NCBI GenBank assembly: GCA_023381035.1 | Contig: JAMCTK010000011.1 | Location: 56,557 to 120,556, forward strand | DNA length: 64,000 bases | Origin: Patescibacteria group bacterium | GTDB taxonomy: Bacteria; Patescibacteria; Microgenomatia; Levybacterales; UBA12049 | Reading direction: 5' to 3' | Shown: in pieces, positions 44,839-53,878 of the stretch | Layout: every line of letters starts with the position of its first letter | Position numbering within the stretch: the stretch's first letter is position 1 | The notes under the pieces: generated by a model | Seen by the model: the letters and a program-made list of their open reading frames with translations, nothing else | Database searches by the model: none | Told to the model about the DNA's origin: nothing | Position numbers and translations under genes: made by a program

Positions 44839-45082
44839 GCATCGAGATGCGATAAATTTGCCCTTGCCGACTAGGACAAGACCAAGGCCACGGCGTACAC
44901 AATTTTTAGCTTTAAAATTAAAAAAGATAGTTATTGTCTTTTCTATATAAATAGATAAAAGAAAACATATAAAAAGATGAAAAATAAGATAAAAGTGATA
45001 TAATCCAAAATAATTAGATAGCCTGCTCCATTAAACTGCCTCAAGAGAAATAATCGTTAAAAATTCAAAAAAATAAATACTA

Positions 45083-45982
45083 ATGAACTATAAAATACTT
45101 CCTGAAATAACTGAAAAACAAAAAGAGATTCTTAAAATAATAATTAAACTTCGGTTTGTAAATAGACATCAAATTCAAAAACTTCTTCACCATAAGGATA
45201 CTAAAAGAATAAATGTTTGGCTTAAGAATTTAGTCAACAAAAACTATTTAGGAAGAATCTATTCACATAAGCTTCTGGAAAATACAAAACCTGCTATTTA
45301 TTTTCTGAATAATAACGGTATAACTTGGGCAAGGCATAATTACTTAACTGATTTTACCGACGAAGGATATGTTGAAATAAAGCATATAAGGAAGTTTTAT
45401 GAAGATAAGAATGCTTCAAAGGTTTTTATTAGCCACTGTGTCCTAGTTTCAGAAATATATACACAATTTAAAAATTACGAGTATCTTGAAAATAAGAATA
45501 AGAAAAACCCTTCTATTGAATATGAGATCTCAAGCAAAACCGAAAATTGGATAGAAAAGCTTCAAGATTCACAAACAATTGAAGAGTTTAATAATATTAA
45601 ACAGTTTATCCCCGATCTTTTCGTTGATAAGAAAAGCTATATGGGAAAAGAAATTAAAAGCAATACTTGTTTCATGATCGAGGTTTTCAATCCTAAAATG
45701 CCAAAATATGCCATAAAACACAGAATAAAACAATATATAAGACTTAAGGAGGAAAAAAATGAGTTGATTTATTATCTAGATTCAAATAATGTTTTTCCTC
45801 AAATAATCCTTATTTTCCCCAACTGCCACATAATGAATTTTTATATAAAATTTATAAATGATGAACTAATGTACAGTTATGAAGAACCGAAAATTACCTT
45901 TATGTTAACTACATATCAAAAGATTACGACAGACACAATTTTGGCAGGAGAAAAGATCTGGAAGTTTATTCAGGAAGAATAA
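45083..45982 (+). CDS. Replication-relaxation family protein
   Basis: This 299 aa protein has an N-terminal winged helix (residues 9-80: TEKQKEILKIIIKLRFVNRHQIQKLL), followed by a mixed domain ending in LTTYQKITTDTILAGEKIW. This layout fits the replication-relaxation family found on plasmids and integrative elements, where members act in replication or its control. The match is by eye. It supports the view that the region is a mobile element. Confidence 0.65.
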   Translation: MNYKILPEITEKQKEILKIIIKLRFVNRHQIQKLLHHKDTKRINVWLKNLVNKNYLGRIYSHKLLENTKPAIYFLNNNGITWARHNYLTDFTDEGYVEIKHIRKFYEDKNASKVFISHCVLVSEIYTQFKNYEYLENKNKKNPSIEYEISSKTENWIEKLQDSQTIEEFNNIKQFIPDLFVDKKSYMGKEIKSNTCFMIEVFNPKMPKYAIKHRIKQYIRLKEEKNELIYYLDSNNVFPQIILIFPNCHIMNFYIKFINDELMYSYEEPKITFMLTTYQKITTDTILAGEKIWKFIQEE

Positions 45983-46073
45983 TAAATTCATTCGCGTCCC
46001 GCTTTCCTGGATACCGACTTTACCGATCAGTTTTAGGTCTCATCCGCGAGATGTGCGATATTTACGTCATTAA

Positions 46074-46475
46074 TTAAATTCCCTGAGAGAATCTAAGTAA
46101 ATATCCGTCTGGATCCATAACTAAAAATTCTTTTAATTTAACAATTCCTGTTTTCGTAATATATGGACTTTCCTTAAGCTTTCGTTTAATCGGGTAATTT
46201 GCTAACTTTAAAGATTTTAGTAAATAGTTAATATTATCCGTTTCAATCTGTAAGTTTAGGCCTCTCCCGTATGGATATTCCGGTTTTCCGTTGTGCCATT
46301 CTTCGTCATCATCTTCCTCTTGTATCATTAGTTGACTGTTTTGGTAAGAAAGAAACGCAAATCTGGGATTTTCTCTTGTGTATTCTGTTTTAAAACCAAG
46401 GATATTACCGTAAAAATTAAGAGATTTATTAAAATCAGAAACATACAGTTCTGGCAATAAAGGATTGAATTTCAT
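46074..46475 (-). CDS. VOC (glyoxalase/bleomycin-resistance) family protein
   Basis: This 133 aa protein has two beta-alpha-beta-beta-beta units. LPELYVSDFNKSLNFYGNILGF opens the first, and EFLVMDPDGYLLRFSQ, with a metal-binding Glu-type strand, closes the second. The substrate is unknown; drug binding and isomerase activity are both possible. A promoter with TTGTTT, 17 bases, TACAAT ends six bases before its ATG. Confidence 0.85.
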   Translation of the reverse strand: MKFNPLLPELYVSDFNKSLNFYGNILGFKTEYTRENPRFAFLSYQNSQLMIQEEDDDEEWHNGKPEYPYGRGLNLQIETDNINYLLKSLKLANYPIKRKLKESPYITKTGIVKLKEFLVMDPDGYLLRFSQGI

Positions 46476-46481
46476 ATCTAA

Positions 46482-46510
46482 ATTGTATCATTTTGAGGCT
46501 GACGAAACAA
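46482..46510 (-). promoter_or_regulatory. VOC gene promoter (leaderless type)
   Basis: On the minus strand TTGTTT (46505-46510), a 17-base spacer and TACAAT (46482-46487), six bases before the ATG at 46475. Confidence 0.6.
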
Positions 46511-46560
46511 TAAGATGTCACAGCAAGAATAGAATCTATTGAATAAATTTAGTCCTATAG

Positions 46561-46590
46561 GTTGATAAAAAGCATCAACTATGGTAAACT
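46561..46590 (+). promoter_or_regulatory. Promoter and inverted repeat of the enzyme cluster
   Basis: TTGATA at 46562-46567, a 17-base spacer and TAAACT at 46585-46590. GTTGAT (46561-46566) and ATCAAC (46574-46579) form a perfect inverted repeat over the -35, a candidate operator. Confidence 0.5.
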
Positions 46591-46607
46591 ACTGTTCGGT
46601 TTTACTT

Positions 46608-48167
46608 ATGAAAATAGCAATAATTGGAACAGGAAACATTGCACCATTTTATATAAGAGCTTTCGAAAATAAAGCGGAAGAGATTATTCTTTGCAGTCGG
46701 ACAAAACCTAAAACCTATAGAAAATTAAAGCATTATTGCGACTATAAAAATAAAAATATTCTTAAGTGTGATTTAGTAATTATTACTACTCCTCCATACT
46801 TACACCTCGAAATGACTAAATACTTTTTAAAACAAGGGAAGAAAGTAATTGTTGAGAAACCAGCAATAATAAATCAAAGTCATCTTAAGGAACTCGCAAA
46901 ACTTGCCAAAAATAAAAACGTATATTTTGCGTACCATTCAGCATTTAATCCGATAGTTCTCAAAGTAAAGGAGATTATACGTGGTTCCTTAAGAATAAAG
47001 AATATCAAAATTCAATATTATGAAGATGTTTATAGCTATCATCCTAACGTAGACGATTGGATATTCAATAAAGAGCTAAGCGGAGGAGGTTGTCTTATTG
47101 ATAGCGGAATAAATATATTTTCAATTCTTTATCAATTTATCCCAAAAGTATCGATAATTAAAGGTACCTATAAAACAATGTCTTCCGATATTGAATACTT
47201 TGTGAATCTTGCTCTTGAAGCCAAAAGTAATATAAATGTAAACATCTCAATGAACTGGAAATCAAAAAAAGAAAGAAGAGTTATTGAATTCTCGGGAAAA
47301 GATAATATTAGATTTAATCTTTCCGCAAATACCCTTTCGATAAACAATAAATCAGTTGATTTAGAAAAGAAAATAAAAACTATCGATATGCAAAGCGAAT
47401 ATGACAATATGATCTCTGATGCTATTGACTATTTTAAATATAAGAAAACCAGTTTGACCTTTAATCCCTTACTTCCTTTGGGAACAGTCTTTGATATATA
47501 TGATTCTAGCAAGTGGTTTAAAACAAATAAAGTTAAAGCAATTATTGTCTCTGCGGGCGGAGTAAGCGTGAACAGAACATTACCAGAATATGTTAAAGCT
47601 AGACTAGAAAAAGGAATTGAAATTCACAACTCTAATGCTAATACAAGAACTATGTTTATATTAACAGGCAGGGAAACCTTATATAAACCTCCTGTTCTAG
47701 ACCAAAAAGGTTTTCCTGTTATCGAATCTGAATTAATGGCAAAATATTTAATCAAACGAGGAATCCCTAAGCAAAATATAAGGATTGAGAAATTTTCAAA
47801 TGATAGCTTAGGAGGAGCCGTTTTCTCAAAAATATTCCTCATTGACCCTTTAAAAATAAAGGACATTATAATTATTAGTTCATCATTTCACATTAAAAGA
47901 CTCAAGGAGATATACAACTGGGTTTTTAACTTAAGTGCATTAAAATATAATTTAAAATTTGTTTCTACTCCTAACGACGGCGTAAAAGCAAATATTCTAT
48001 TGGCAAGGAAAAATAAAGAAAAAAATGATATTGAAAGAATTAAAAAACTAGAAGAAAGGATACGAAATGAAAACGAATTATTCTTATGGCTATTCTCCGA
48101 ACATGCCGGTTACTCAGTTGGATTAGAAGCTGACAAGATAGACAAAAAAAATTTACGTACATATTAA
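46608..48167 (+). CDS. Fusion: Gfo/Idh/MocA-type oxidoreductase + DUF218 (YdcF-like) domain
   Basis: The protein has 519 aa with a start at 46608 (MKIAIIGTGNIAPFYI); an earlier ATG at 46581 lies within the promoter. The N-terminal NAD(P)-binding domain has GTGNIA, TTPPYLHLEM and VEKPAII, and a second domain has GGGCLIDSG. From about residue 305 a DUF218 domain begins (VSAGGVSVNR, then ESELMAKYLIKRGIPKQNIRIE and ISSSFHIKR). I know no standard protein with this pairing. It is one base from the SDR gene, so it heads a cluster. Confidence 0.82.
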   Translation: MKIAIIGTGNIAPFYIRAFENKAEEIILCSRTKPKTYRKLKHYCDYKNKNILKCDLVIITTPPYLHLEMTKYFLKQGKKVIVEKPAIINQSHLKELAKLAKNKNVYFAYHSAFNPIVLKVKEIIRGSLRIKNIKIQYYEDVYSYHPNVDDWIFNKELSGGGCLIDSGINIFSILYQFIPKVSIIKGTYKTMSSDIEYFVNLALEAKSNINVNISMNWKSKKERRVIEFSGKDNIRFNLSANTLSINNKSVDLEKKIKTIDMQSEYDNMISDAIDYFKYKKTSLTFNPLLPLGTVFDIYDSSKWFKTNKVKAIIVSAGGVSVNRTLPEYVKARLEKGIEIHNSNANTRTMFILTGRETLYKPPVLDQKGFPVIESELMAKYLIKRGIPKQNIRIEKFSNDSLGGAVFSKIFLIDPLKIKDIIIISSSFHIKRLKEIYNWVFNLSALKYNLKFVSTPNDGVKANILLARKNKEKNDIERIKKLEERIRNENELFLWLFSEHAGYSVGLEADKIDKKNLRTY

Positions 48168-48168
48168 T

Positions 48169-48864
48169 ATGAAAAAAAACAATCTTACAGTATTGATTAC
48201 AGGAGGTAGTTCGGGATTCGGCTTAGAATTAACCAAGGAATTTATTAGAAGAAAATGTAAAGTTATAATTTGCAGTAGAGATCATAGAAAGCTTGAAAAA
48301 GCCAGAAAAGATATTAATAGTAAAAAATTACTTTATTACTCTTGCGATGTTAGGAACCCTGAGGAAATAGGTAGATTGGTAAATGAAATAAAAAAAATTG
48401 ATATTCTAGTAAATTGTGCAGGGATATATAGTAGAAGCTCTTTAATAAATGTTTCTGAGTCGTTAATTTCAGCCGTTATAGATACAAATCTAAAAGGAGT
48501 TATCTATTTTACCCATGCAGTTTTACCAGCAATGGTAAAGAGAAATTCAGGGCTAATCATTAATATTAACTCCTTGACTGGCTTAAACGGTAAAAAAGAA
48601 CAGTCACTTTACGCTGCAAGTAAATTTGGACTAAGAGGATTTACAGAATCATTAAGAGAAGAGCTCGAGCATACAAAAATAAGAATACTTGAGATATATC
48701 CCGGGTCAATGAATACTCAAATATATAAAAATGCCGGAATCAATAAAATATCATACAGACGGATAGATCCAGCTTTGGTAGCAGATCTTACTTTGTACAT
48801 TCTCGAAAACTCTAAATTTAATTTAATCAATAATATTCTAGTCAATGGAGTACGAGGAAGCTAA
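48169..48864 (+). CDS. Short-chain dehydrogenase/reductase
   Basis: This classical SDR has 231 aa. The cofactor loop is TGGSSGFG, NCAGIYS follows, the structural Ser lies in NINSLTG, and the catalytic Tyr/Lys are in YAASKFG. The basic residues after strand 2 (CSRDHRK) favour NADP(H). The substrate is unknown. It is the second gene of the cluster. Confidence 0.9.
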   Translation: MKKNNLTVLITGGSSGFGLELTKEFIRRKCKVIICSRDHRKLEKARKDINSKKLLYYSCDVRNPEEIGRLVNEIKKIDILVNCAGIYSRSSLINVSESLISAVIDTNLKGVIYFTHAVLPAMVKRNSGLIININSLTGLNGKKEQSLYAASKFGLRGFTESLREELEHTKIRILEIYPGSMNTQIYKNAGINKISYRRIDPALVADLTLYILENSKFNLINNILVNGVRGS

Positions 48865-48868
48865 GATT

Positions 48869-49552
48869 ATGCAGAGTTTAGAAAGAAAGAACGATTCAAC
48901 TAATCCATTCGAAGAATTTAACAGGAACTGGGCTGGAGGCAAAATTAGCAAACCTGTGATTATCTTAATTGGTGGAAATATTGGAACCGGCAAGACAACC
49001 TTAGCAGACCAGCTTAAACAAAGGATCCCTGCTGCTAGCGTATTAACTACAGCAATAATCAGGTCAATTCAACAAACGCTAACTTCGGAAACAGAAAATC
49101 CTGAGCTATTTCGACACACTTACGATCTTCATAACTTAGCTTCTCTTTCTAAAATGAGCGTTGAGGAAAAATCTGTTGAAGAATATAAAAAACAAACCTC
49201 AACTGTAGATGTAGGCGTGAGAAAATTGATTACTTTTTTTGAGTCGGAGAAACAATTAACAATAATTGAGGGAAATCATATCGATCCTCGATCTGCATCC
49301 GATCTTGCATTAGAAGATAACATTGTTAGTCTTTTTTTAGAATGTAAAGATATTGAGCTTTATAAAGCAACTATTAAAGGTCAAACGCACAGGAGAGAGC
49401 TTACCCCCGAACAATTTTCTATAGTGAGGGCTATACATGACTATGTAATTCAGGAGGCAATAAGAAATAATCAGCCTGTTTTTGACATAAATGATCTCAG
49501 GCTCGCAATTGTATATGTTGGGAATAGATTATTAACATTGATAGAAAAATAA
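48869..49552 (+). CDS. P-loop kinase, 2-phosphoglycerate kinase-like
   Basis: The protein has 227 aa. Walker A is GGNIGTGKTTLA and a later motif is IIEGNHIDPRSA. The pattern (IGG-x-GTGKT, then TAIIRSIQQ, then EGNHIDP) resembles archaeal 2-phosphoglycerate kinases, but nucleotide or sugar kinases with the same fold are alternatives. I start it at 48869 because GAGGAAG lies eight bases upstream, four bases after the SDR stop; an overlapping ATG at 48845 is possible. Confidence 0.7.
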   Translation: MQSLERKNDSTNPFEEFNRNWAGGKISKPVIILIGGNIGTGKTTLADQLKQRIPAASVLTTAIIRSIQQTLTSETENPELFRHTYDLHNLASLSKMSVEEKSVEEYKKQTSTVDVGVRKLITFFESEKQLTIIEGNHIDPRSASDLALEDNIVSLFLECKDIELYKATIKGQTHRRELTPEQFSIVRAIHDYVIQEAIRNNQPVFDINDLRLAIVYVGNRLLTLIEK

Positions 49553-49554
49553 AT

Positions 49555-50625
49555 ATGATTTCCGAAGCAAAATCGCTAGTGCTTAGTTTAGAAATGTCCA
49601 AATTGATGGCTACAAAAGAAAAACCGCCAAGCAATCATTTGGAATCGATTCTTCAGGCAGCACCGAACCCTACAATCGAAACATATGTTTATCATGTAAA
49701 TGGCTGTTCTTACTTTGTTAAGCGCTACCAAGCGAATTTTAAGAAGGCTTTTGAAGAGATAAATAATTTTCAACATCTTGAAGCTGCAGATTTTGTACCA
49801 AACTTATCATATGTGTCCTGCATGCCGGAGCGTGACTCTGCAATATTTGCATATGAACTTATTGACGGAATAGATATGCACAGACAATTTGATGAAAACT
49901 TAGATGATGAGCAAAAAATTTCTCTTTCTTCTCAAGCAGTACGACAATTTTATGAAATGGGGCATTTATATGACTCTCCCAAACATACTACTAGCCCTTG
50001 GCCATTAAAGTCTCCCATAAGAACTGGTTTTCTGAGCGAAGAGGAGGAAAGAAGTTTCCTGGAAAATTATGAAGTAGTGTTTAACATTAACAGGCAAGCT
50101 TTGCAAGAATTTCCAGGATTTTATTTTGACCGCAATCCGAGAAATGTTATCAACAGTAACGGAAAAATCTATCAAGTAGATTTTAATGCAGTTGAATATT
50201 CTTCTCCGCTATTTGATATTGCTAAATTTTTAAGGAATGGTAGGGATACTGGCATTCCTGCAAATATGTCATTGAAAACAAGAAAGGATTATTCAGGCGC
50301 TGCAAAAGCTTCAAGCGCATTCACTCCCGAAGAGGAAAAAGACTTATTATCTATAGCTTATTCTCTTCAAAATCCAGGAGAATTTGATTCGCAAAAATTT
50401 GAAAGATTTTCGCTATATTTTAAATTTGCCACCGTACATACTCATATCTTTTATTTAACAAAATATTTAAACATGCTTAGGAGAAATGTTGGCGACTCAA
50501 ACGCTTTACGATCAAGAAGTATTTATCATCATGGAATGCTGCTTGTTTTATCTGATGAGATTGGAGAGCTCGGATTTGAATTAAATCCACTCATGCAACA
50601 TATAGATAGCTTTATTCAAAAATAA
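49555..50625 (+). CDS. Aminoglycoside-phosphotransferase-fold kinase
   Basis: This 356 aa protein has a kinase-like catalytic loop FDRNPRNVI followed by VDFNAVEYSSPLFDIAKFL, the equivalent of the APH Brenner and DFG-like motifs (HGDxxxxN replaced by FDRNPRN). The catalytic Asp is kept. Phosphorylation of a small molecule is likely; the substrate is unknown. It starts two bases after the P-loop kinase and meets the PRTase gene head-on with no gap. Confidence 0.72.
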   Translation: MISEAKSLVLSLEMSKLMATKEKPPSNHLESILQAAPNPTIETYVYHVNGCSYFVKRYQANFKKAFEEINNFQHLEAADFVPNLSYVSCMPERDSAIFAYELIDGIDMHRQFDENLDDEQKISLSSQAVRQFYEMGHLYDSPKHTTSPWPLKSPIRTGFLSEEEERSFLENYEVVFNINRQALQEFPGFYFDRNPRNVINSNGKIYQVDFNAVEYSSPLFDIAKFLRNGRDTGIPANMSLKTRKDYSGAAKASSAFTPEEEKDLLSIAYSLQNPGEFDSQKFERFSLYFKFATVHTHIFYLTKYLNMLRRNVGDSNALRSRSIYHHGMLLVLSDEIGELGFELNPLMQHIDSFIQK

Positions 50626-51252
50626 TTATTCCCTTACGTTAGTTGCCGTAATATCAATACCTTGAATACACATCCTGCAGTTTTCTTTTGCCGTTTTTAT
50701 AAAATCAACTACCATCAATGGTCTAATCGGAACACCTAATTCGATATGATTCCTAATTCCAATAACTGAAGCTCCAAGAACATCCATGCTTGCATTTTGT
50801 AAAGCTCCCACGTTATCTTTAAGATCAGTGCCCGTAAATACGAAGTCATCAACAAACAATATCTTAGTTCTGGGAGGAAGGACAAATCCTCGATGCATTT
50901 TAATAATGTCTCCATCTTTATGATCCCTGTAAGTAAGACTGAAGGGAACGTTCAAGTGAGAAGCAACTGAATAAGCAATAATAGAACCAATATAAGAAGG
51001 ACCCATTACGACTTCAATCTCGTCCTTAAGATCCGAATATTGAGCCGCTAGTCGTCTGCCCATCTCATTCATTACTTCAGGATAACGTAAGAACTCCATT
51101 TTATTAATCCAGCCATTTCCGTGCTCTCCTGTACGAAACTCAAAATGCCCTTCATTCCATCCCCCATATGCCTTAATTAATTCTTTTGTGGAAAGAGCAG
51201 CTAAGCTCTCAGAAAGATTAAATCTTTCGCATTTAGTTAAGCTCATAGTCAT
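50626..51252 (-). CDS. Phosphoribosyltransferase, orotate PRTase-like
   Basis: The protein has 208 aa from the ATG at 51252. The PRPP loop is ILFVDDFVFTGTDL, the equivalent of VDDVITTGxT. FEFRTGEHGNGWINK and a flexible loop resemble orotate phosphoribosyltransferase. The C-terminal CRMCIQG is unlike housekeeping PyrE. The gene sits in an accessory enzyme cluster without other pyrimidine genes, so the natural base may not be orotate. Confidence 0.75.
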   Translation of the reverse strand: MTMSLTKCERFNLSESLAALSTKELIKAYGGWNEGHFEFRTGEHGNGWINKMEFLRYPEVMNEMGRRLAAQYSDLKDEIEVVMGPSYIGSIIAYSVASHLNVPFSLTYRDHKDGDIIKMHRGFVLPPRTKILFVDDFVFTGTDLKDNVGALQNASMDVLGASVIGIRNHIELGVPIRPLMVVDFIKTAKENCRMCIQGIDITATNVRE

Positions 51253-51305
51253 GTGATTATAGCACACAATTTCTATAAAAGCTATGAAATTTACGCAGCT
51301 AACAA

Positions 51306-51929
51306 TTAACAAACCGTGACATCCCAGGAGATTAACTTAAAACCTGTAGTAGGTTTATACTCCATTTCAATTATGCCAGTGTTGGAGAAAACAGTGTTGT
51401 CATAAAAATCTAAAAATATCCTGGAAGTTAATTCATTTCTGAATATAGCTAAACTTACCAAAGCTTTTGCGATATAGTTATGAGTAATCAGTAAAATTCC
51501 TTCATCTTCTTTAGATTTTTTTTCAATACTTTTTAAAAAAGACGCGCATCTTTTCTTAATATCCCTGAAATTCTCTTCGTCGGAATAATGCCAAGAAAGA
51601 TTATGATAGTTTTTTCTAATTTTTTCATTTATCCGAAAAGCCTCTATGTTTTTATGGGCCTTACCGATAATTTCGGTTGGCTTCTTAATTTCTTTTAAAT
51701 TTTCATTAATTAATATAGGAACATTTAAGCTTTTAGAAATTATTTCAGCTGTCTGATATGTTCTGTCTAGGGGGCTCGAATGCATTTTATCGATTTTTAT
51801 ATTTGCCAACTTTTTTGCAACGAGTTGTGCTTGTTTTTGCCCTTTTTTGTTTATTGCGGTTTCGTCAGTTTGATGTACGCCATCTATGTTATCCTGAGTT
51901 ACTCCATGACGGACCAAATATAGTTTCAT
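51306..51929 (-). CDS. Histidine phosphatase family protein
   Basis: This phosphoglycerate-mutase-like phosphatase has 207 aa from the ATG at 51929. The phospho-accepting His is in YLVRHGVTQDN, SSPLDRTYQTAEI binds phosphate, and the second His is in LLITHNYI. A small-molecule phosphatase role within the cluster is likely. The longer frame to 51968 adds a non-family extension that overlaps the lactonase gene. Confidence 0.87.
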   Translation of the reverse strand: MKLYLVRHGVTQDNIDGVHQTDETAINKKGQKQAQLVAKKLANIKIDKMHSSPLDRTYQTAEIISKSLNVPILINENLKEIKKPTEIIGKAHKNIEAFRINEKIRKNYHNLSWHYSDEENFRDIKKRCASFLKSIEKKSKEDEGILLITHNYIAKALVSLAIFRNELTSRIFLDFYDNTVFSNTGIIEMEYKPTTGFKLISWDVTVC

Positions 51930-51942
51930 AGTCAGTATTCTA

Positions 51943-52836
51943 TTACAAAAATCGCCACAATGGAACACCTTGCTCTCCTACTTTGGCTTTAAGCAATCTT
52001 CCCGCATTGTGTTGCTGTTTTTTTTCTACGTTATTCAATCCATAAGATGAGGTCGTTATGTATAAATCAGATAAGTCATTTCCCCCAAATGAACAAGACG
52101 TAACAAGTTTAGCTCCTGGTATTTCTAAAATAGCCATTAATCTTCCGTTTTGAGGGTTATATCTGGCTATTTTACCTCCACCATATAAAGCTATCCATAA
52201 CATTCCTTCATTATCAATCGTCATTCCATCCGGCATTCCCAAATCGGAATTAATCTCTATCGCAATTCTTTTATTCTTAATTCCTCCATTTTTTTCATCA
52301 AATTCGTAGGAAACTACAGAATAGGTCGGGCTATCAATATAGTACAAAGTTTTTCTGTTAAGACTCCACGTTATTCCATTTGAAATCGTTACTTTATTAA
52401 TCCTTTTTTCAATAGAATAATCCCTTCCTAAGAAATACAAACTTCCTTTATTCGGCTTACCGGTCTCATCCATAGTTCCAACCCAAAATCGTCCCATTGG
52501 ATCGCATTTTCCATCATTAAATCTAATATTTTTCCTATCATCATTCAAAATAGCCAATAGATAGCTTCTTCCTGTTAGGAAATTATATTTGATAAATTTA
52601 TTTTTAGTTGCCAAAATAACACATCCGTCTTTGCTTGCTACGACTGCCCCTATTTCTTCTTTAAATTTAATTTCTTTATTCTGTTTTTTTAAAGGGTTAA
52701 AAATAAAGAGTTTTTTTTCATGGATATCGATCCAATATAGTAAATTTTTATAAAAGTCCCAATACGCACCTTCTCCTAGTCCAACTCTTTTATTTAAAAC
52801 TGGTTCAACTTTAGTCTTGATAAGAAAATGGCTCAT
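51943..52836 (-). CDS. SMP-30/gluconolactonase family protein
   Basis: This six-bladed beta-propeller lactonase has 297 aa. The metal ligand Glu is in GLGEGAYWD, an Asn lies in RFNDGKCDPMGRFWVGTMD, and MPDGMTIDNEGMLWIALYGGG carries the active-site Asp. These proteins hydrolyse sugar lactones. Together with the sugar dehydrogenase-like genes nearby, this suggests oxidation of a sugar through a lactone. It begins 32 bases after the upstream 229 aa gene. Confidence 0.9.
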   Translation of the reverse strand: MSHFLIKTKVEPVLNKRVGLGEGAYWDFYKNLLYWIDIHEKKLFIFNPLKKQNKEIKFKEEIGAVVASKDGCVILATKNKFIKYNFLTGRSYLLAILNDDRKNIRFNDGKCDPMGRFWVGTMDETGKPNKGSLYFLGRDYSIEKRINKVTISNGITWSLNRKTLYYIDSPTYSVVSYEFDEKNGGIKNKRIAIEINSDLGMPDGMTIDNEGMLWIALYGGGKIARYNPQNGRLMAILEIPGAKLVTSCSFGGNDLSDLYITTSSYGLNNVEKKQQHNAGRLLKAKVGEQGVPLWRFL

Positions 52837-52868
52837 AATTGCTATTTATTATATTCCAACAATAAAAA

Positions 52869-53558
52869 CTATTGAATAACTTTAATCGATCTTCCGCCTA
52901 ATTCTTCTCCTTGAAGACTTGGACGCAGATGAGAGTTAACATGAAGATCTCCTGATGCGCCAAAACGCGCATTAATGACGTAATTTTCAAGTCTTGAATC
53001 GAGAAGTCTACATAGAACACTATAGTCTACGTATCTTCCAAATGCTAATTTAGTAAATAACGAGAAAATAATGTATTGATTCTCGCTCATCCCGATCCTC
53101 CCTGTAGAATTAAAATGCTCTCTTAATTGATGTTCAGTAGTGTTAACATTGGGCGCTTCGAAAACTGCTTCAACATTAAGCCACCCCGTAAAATCATTTT
53201 CGCTTTGAAGCGAAGTATTATCTTTAACAGTTCTCGTCCCTAACTGGGGAAACATTTTTCCCATTAGAATCAAGCCATCTTTTCCTCTTAATACGGGCGG
53301 ATAGAATATCATCATTGTTGGTATTAAAAGTCCTTCTGAGTCAAAAATAGTTTCATTTAAAGAAGACAAAGGAACATTAAGAGGCTCTACTTTTATGTTT
53401 GGAACAACTAAACCTGCGTTTTTCGCACTATCCGACCAATAATCAAACACTGCTTCCCAAGTTTCACTAATAAGTCTAGCGCTTTGAGGCTCCTTATTGA
53501 AACGATCTAGCGTTAAGCCTAATTTATCTAAATTACTCAATTTCTCTTTATTTCTCAT
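52869..53558 (-). CDS. Hypothetical protein, 229 aa
   Basis: I do not recognise a family. The start at 53558 (MRNKEKLSNL) lies 11 bases after a TTGATA-18-TAATAT promoter; the ATG at 53579 would fall inside that promoter. The protein is soluble, with short hydrophobic strands and no clear motif. It is first in the minus-strand run that continues to the lactonase, phosphatase and PRTase. Confidence 0.6.
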   Translation of the reverse strand: MRNKEKLSNLDKLGLTLDRFNKEPQSARLISETWEAVFDYWSDSAKNAGLVVPNIKVEPLNVPLSSLNETIFDSEGLLIPTMMIFYPPVLRGKDGLILMGKMFPQLGTRTVKDNTSLQSENDFTGWLNVEAVFEAPNVNTTEHQLREHFNSTGRIGMSENQYIIFSLFTKLAFGRYVDYSVLCRLLDSRLENYVINARFGASGDLHVNSHLRPSLQGEELGGRSIKVIQ

Positions 53559-53673
53559 ATGCCGCGCACATATTAACATAATAGAGCATTTATTATCAAG
53601 CAGGCTAAATATCTTAAATCACATAACGCAGAAAAGAGCTACTTTCTCTCAACTCTATTATGGTGAACATCTA

Positions 53674-53865
53674 TTATTTTCTTAGTTTTTTTAGAAGTTG
53701 ACTTAATGAACTAACCTCATATCTATCCCTTAAAGTATCCAATCTGGTTCTGTCATCAAATTGATCCAAAACGGGATAATCTTCCTTCAGGTTTTTTACT
53801 AAAGAGACTCCTCTTTCTTGTCGAATTCTTCCTTCGTTAGTTTTTCCGTGTTTCCCTAGTGGCAT
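53674..53865 (-). CDS. Hypothetical basic protein, 63 aa
   Basis: I do not recognise a family. It is rich in Lys, Arg, Asp and Leu and ends in a short amphipathic helix (SLSQLLKKLRK). A very good Shine-Dalgarno, AGGAGGTG, lies upstream. It follows the 67 aa gene by 13 bases and is downstream of the TIR gene in the same direction. Confidence 0.6.
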   Translation of the reverse strand: MPLGKHGKTNEGRIRQERGVSLVKNLKEDYPVLDQFDDRTRLDTLRDRYEVSSLSQLLKKLRK

Positions 53866-53878
53866 ATCATTTCACCTC

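Larger units (their letters stand above)
44771..45082. other. Intergenic regulatory region of the island's left end
   Basis: This 312-base gap holds the promoter and operator of the recombinase operon (44792-44838) and a small GC-richer patch at about 44858-44905 that can form several short stems (for example CTTG/CAAG and GCCG/CGGC). It also holds a TATAAT at 44999-45004 for the replication-relaxation gene, with a leader of about 75 bases. I see no ORF in it. Confidence 0.6.
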
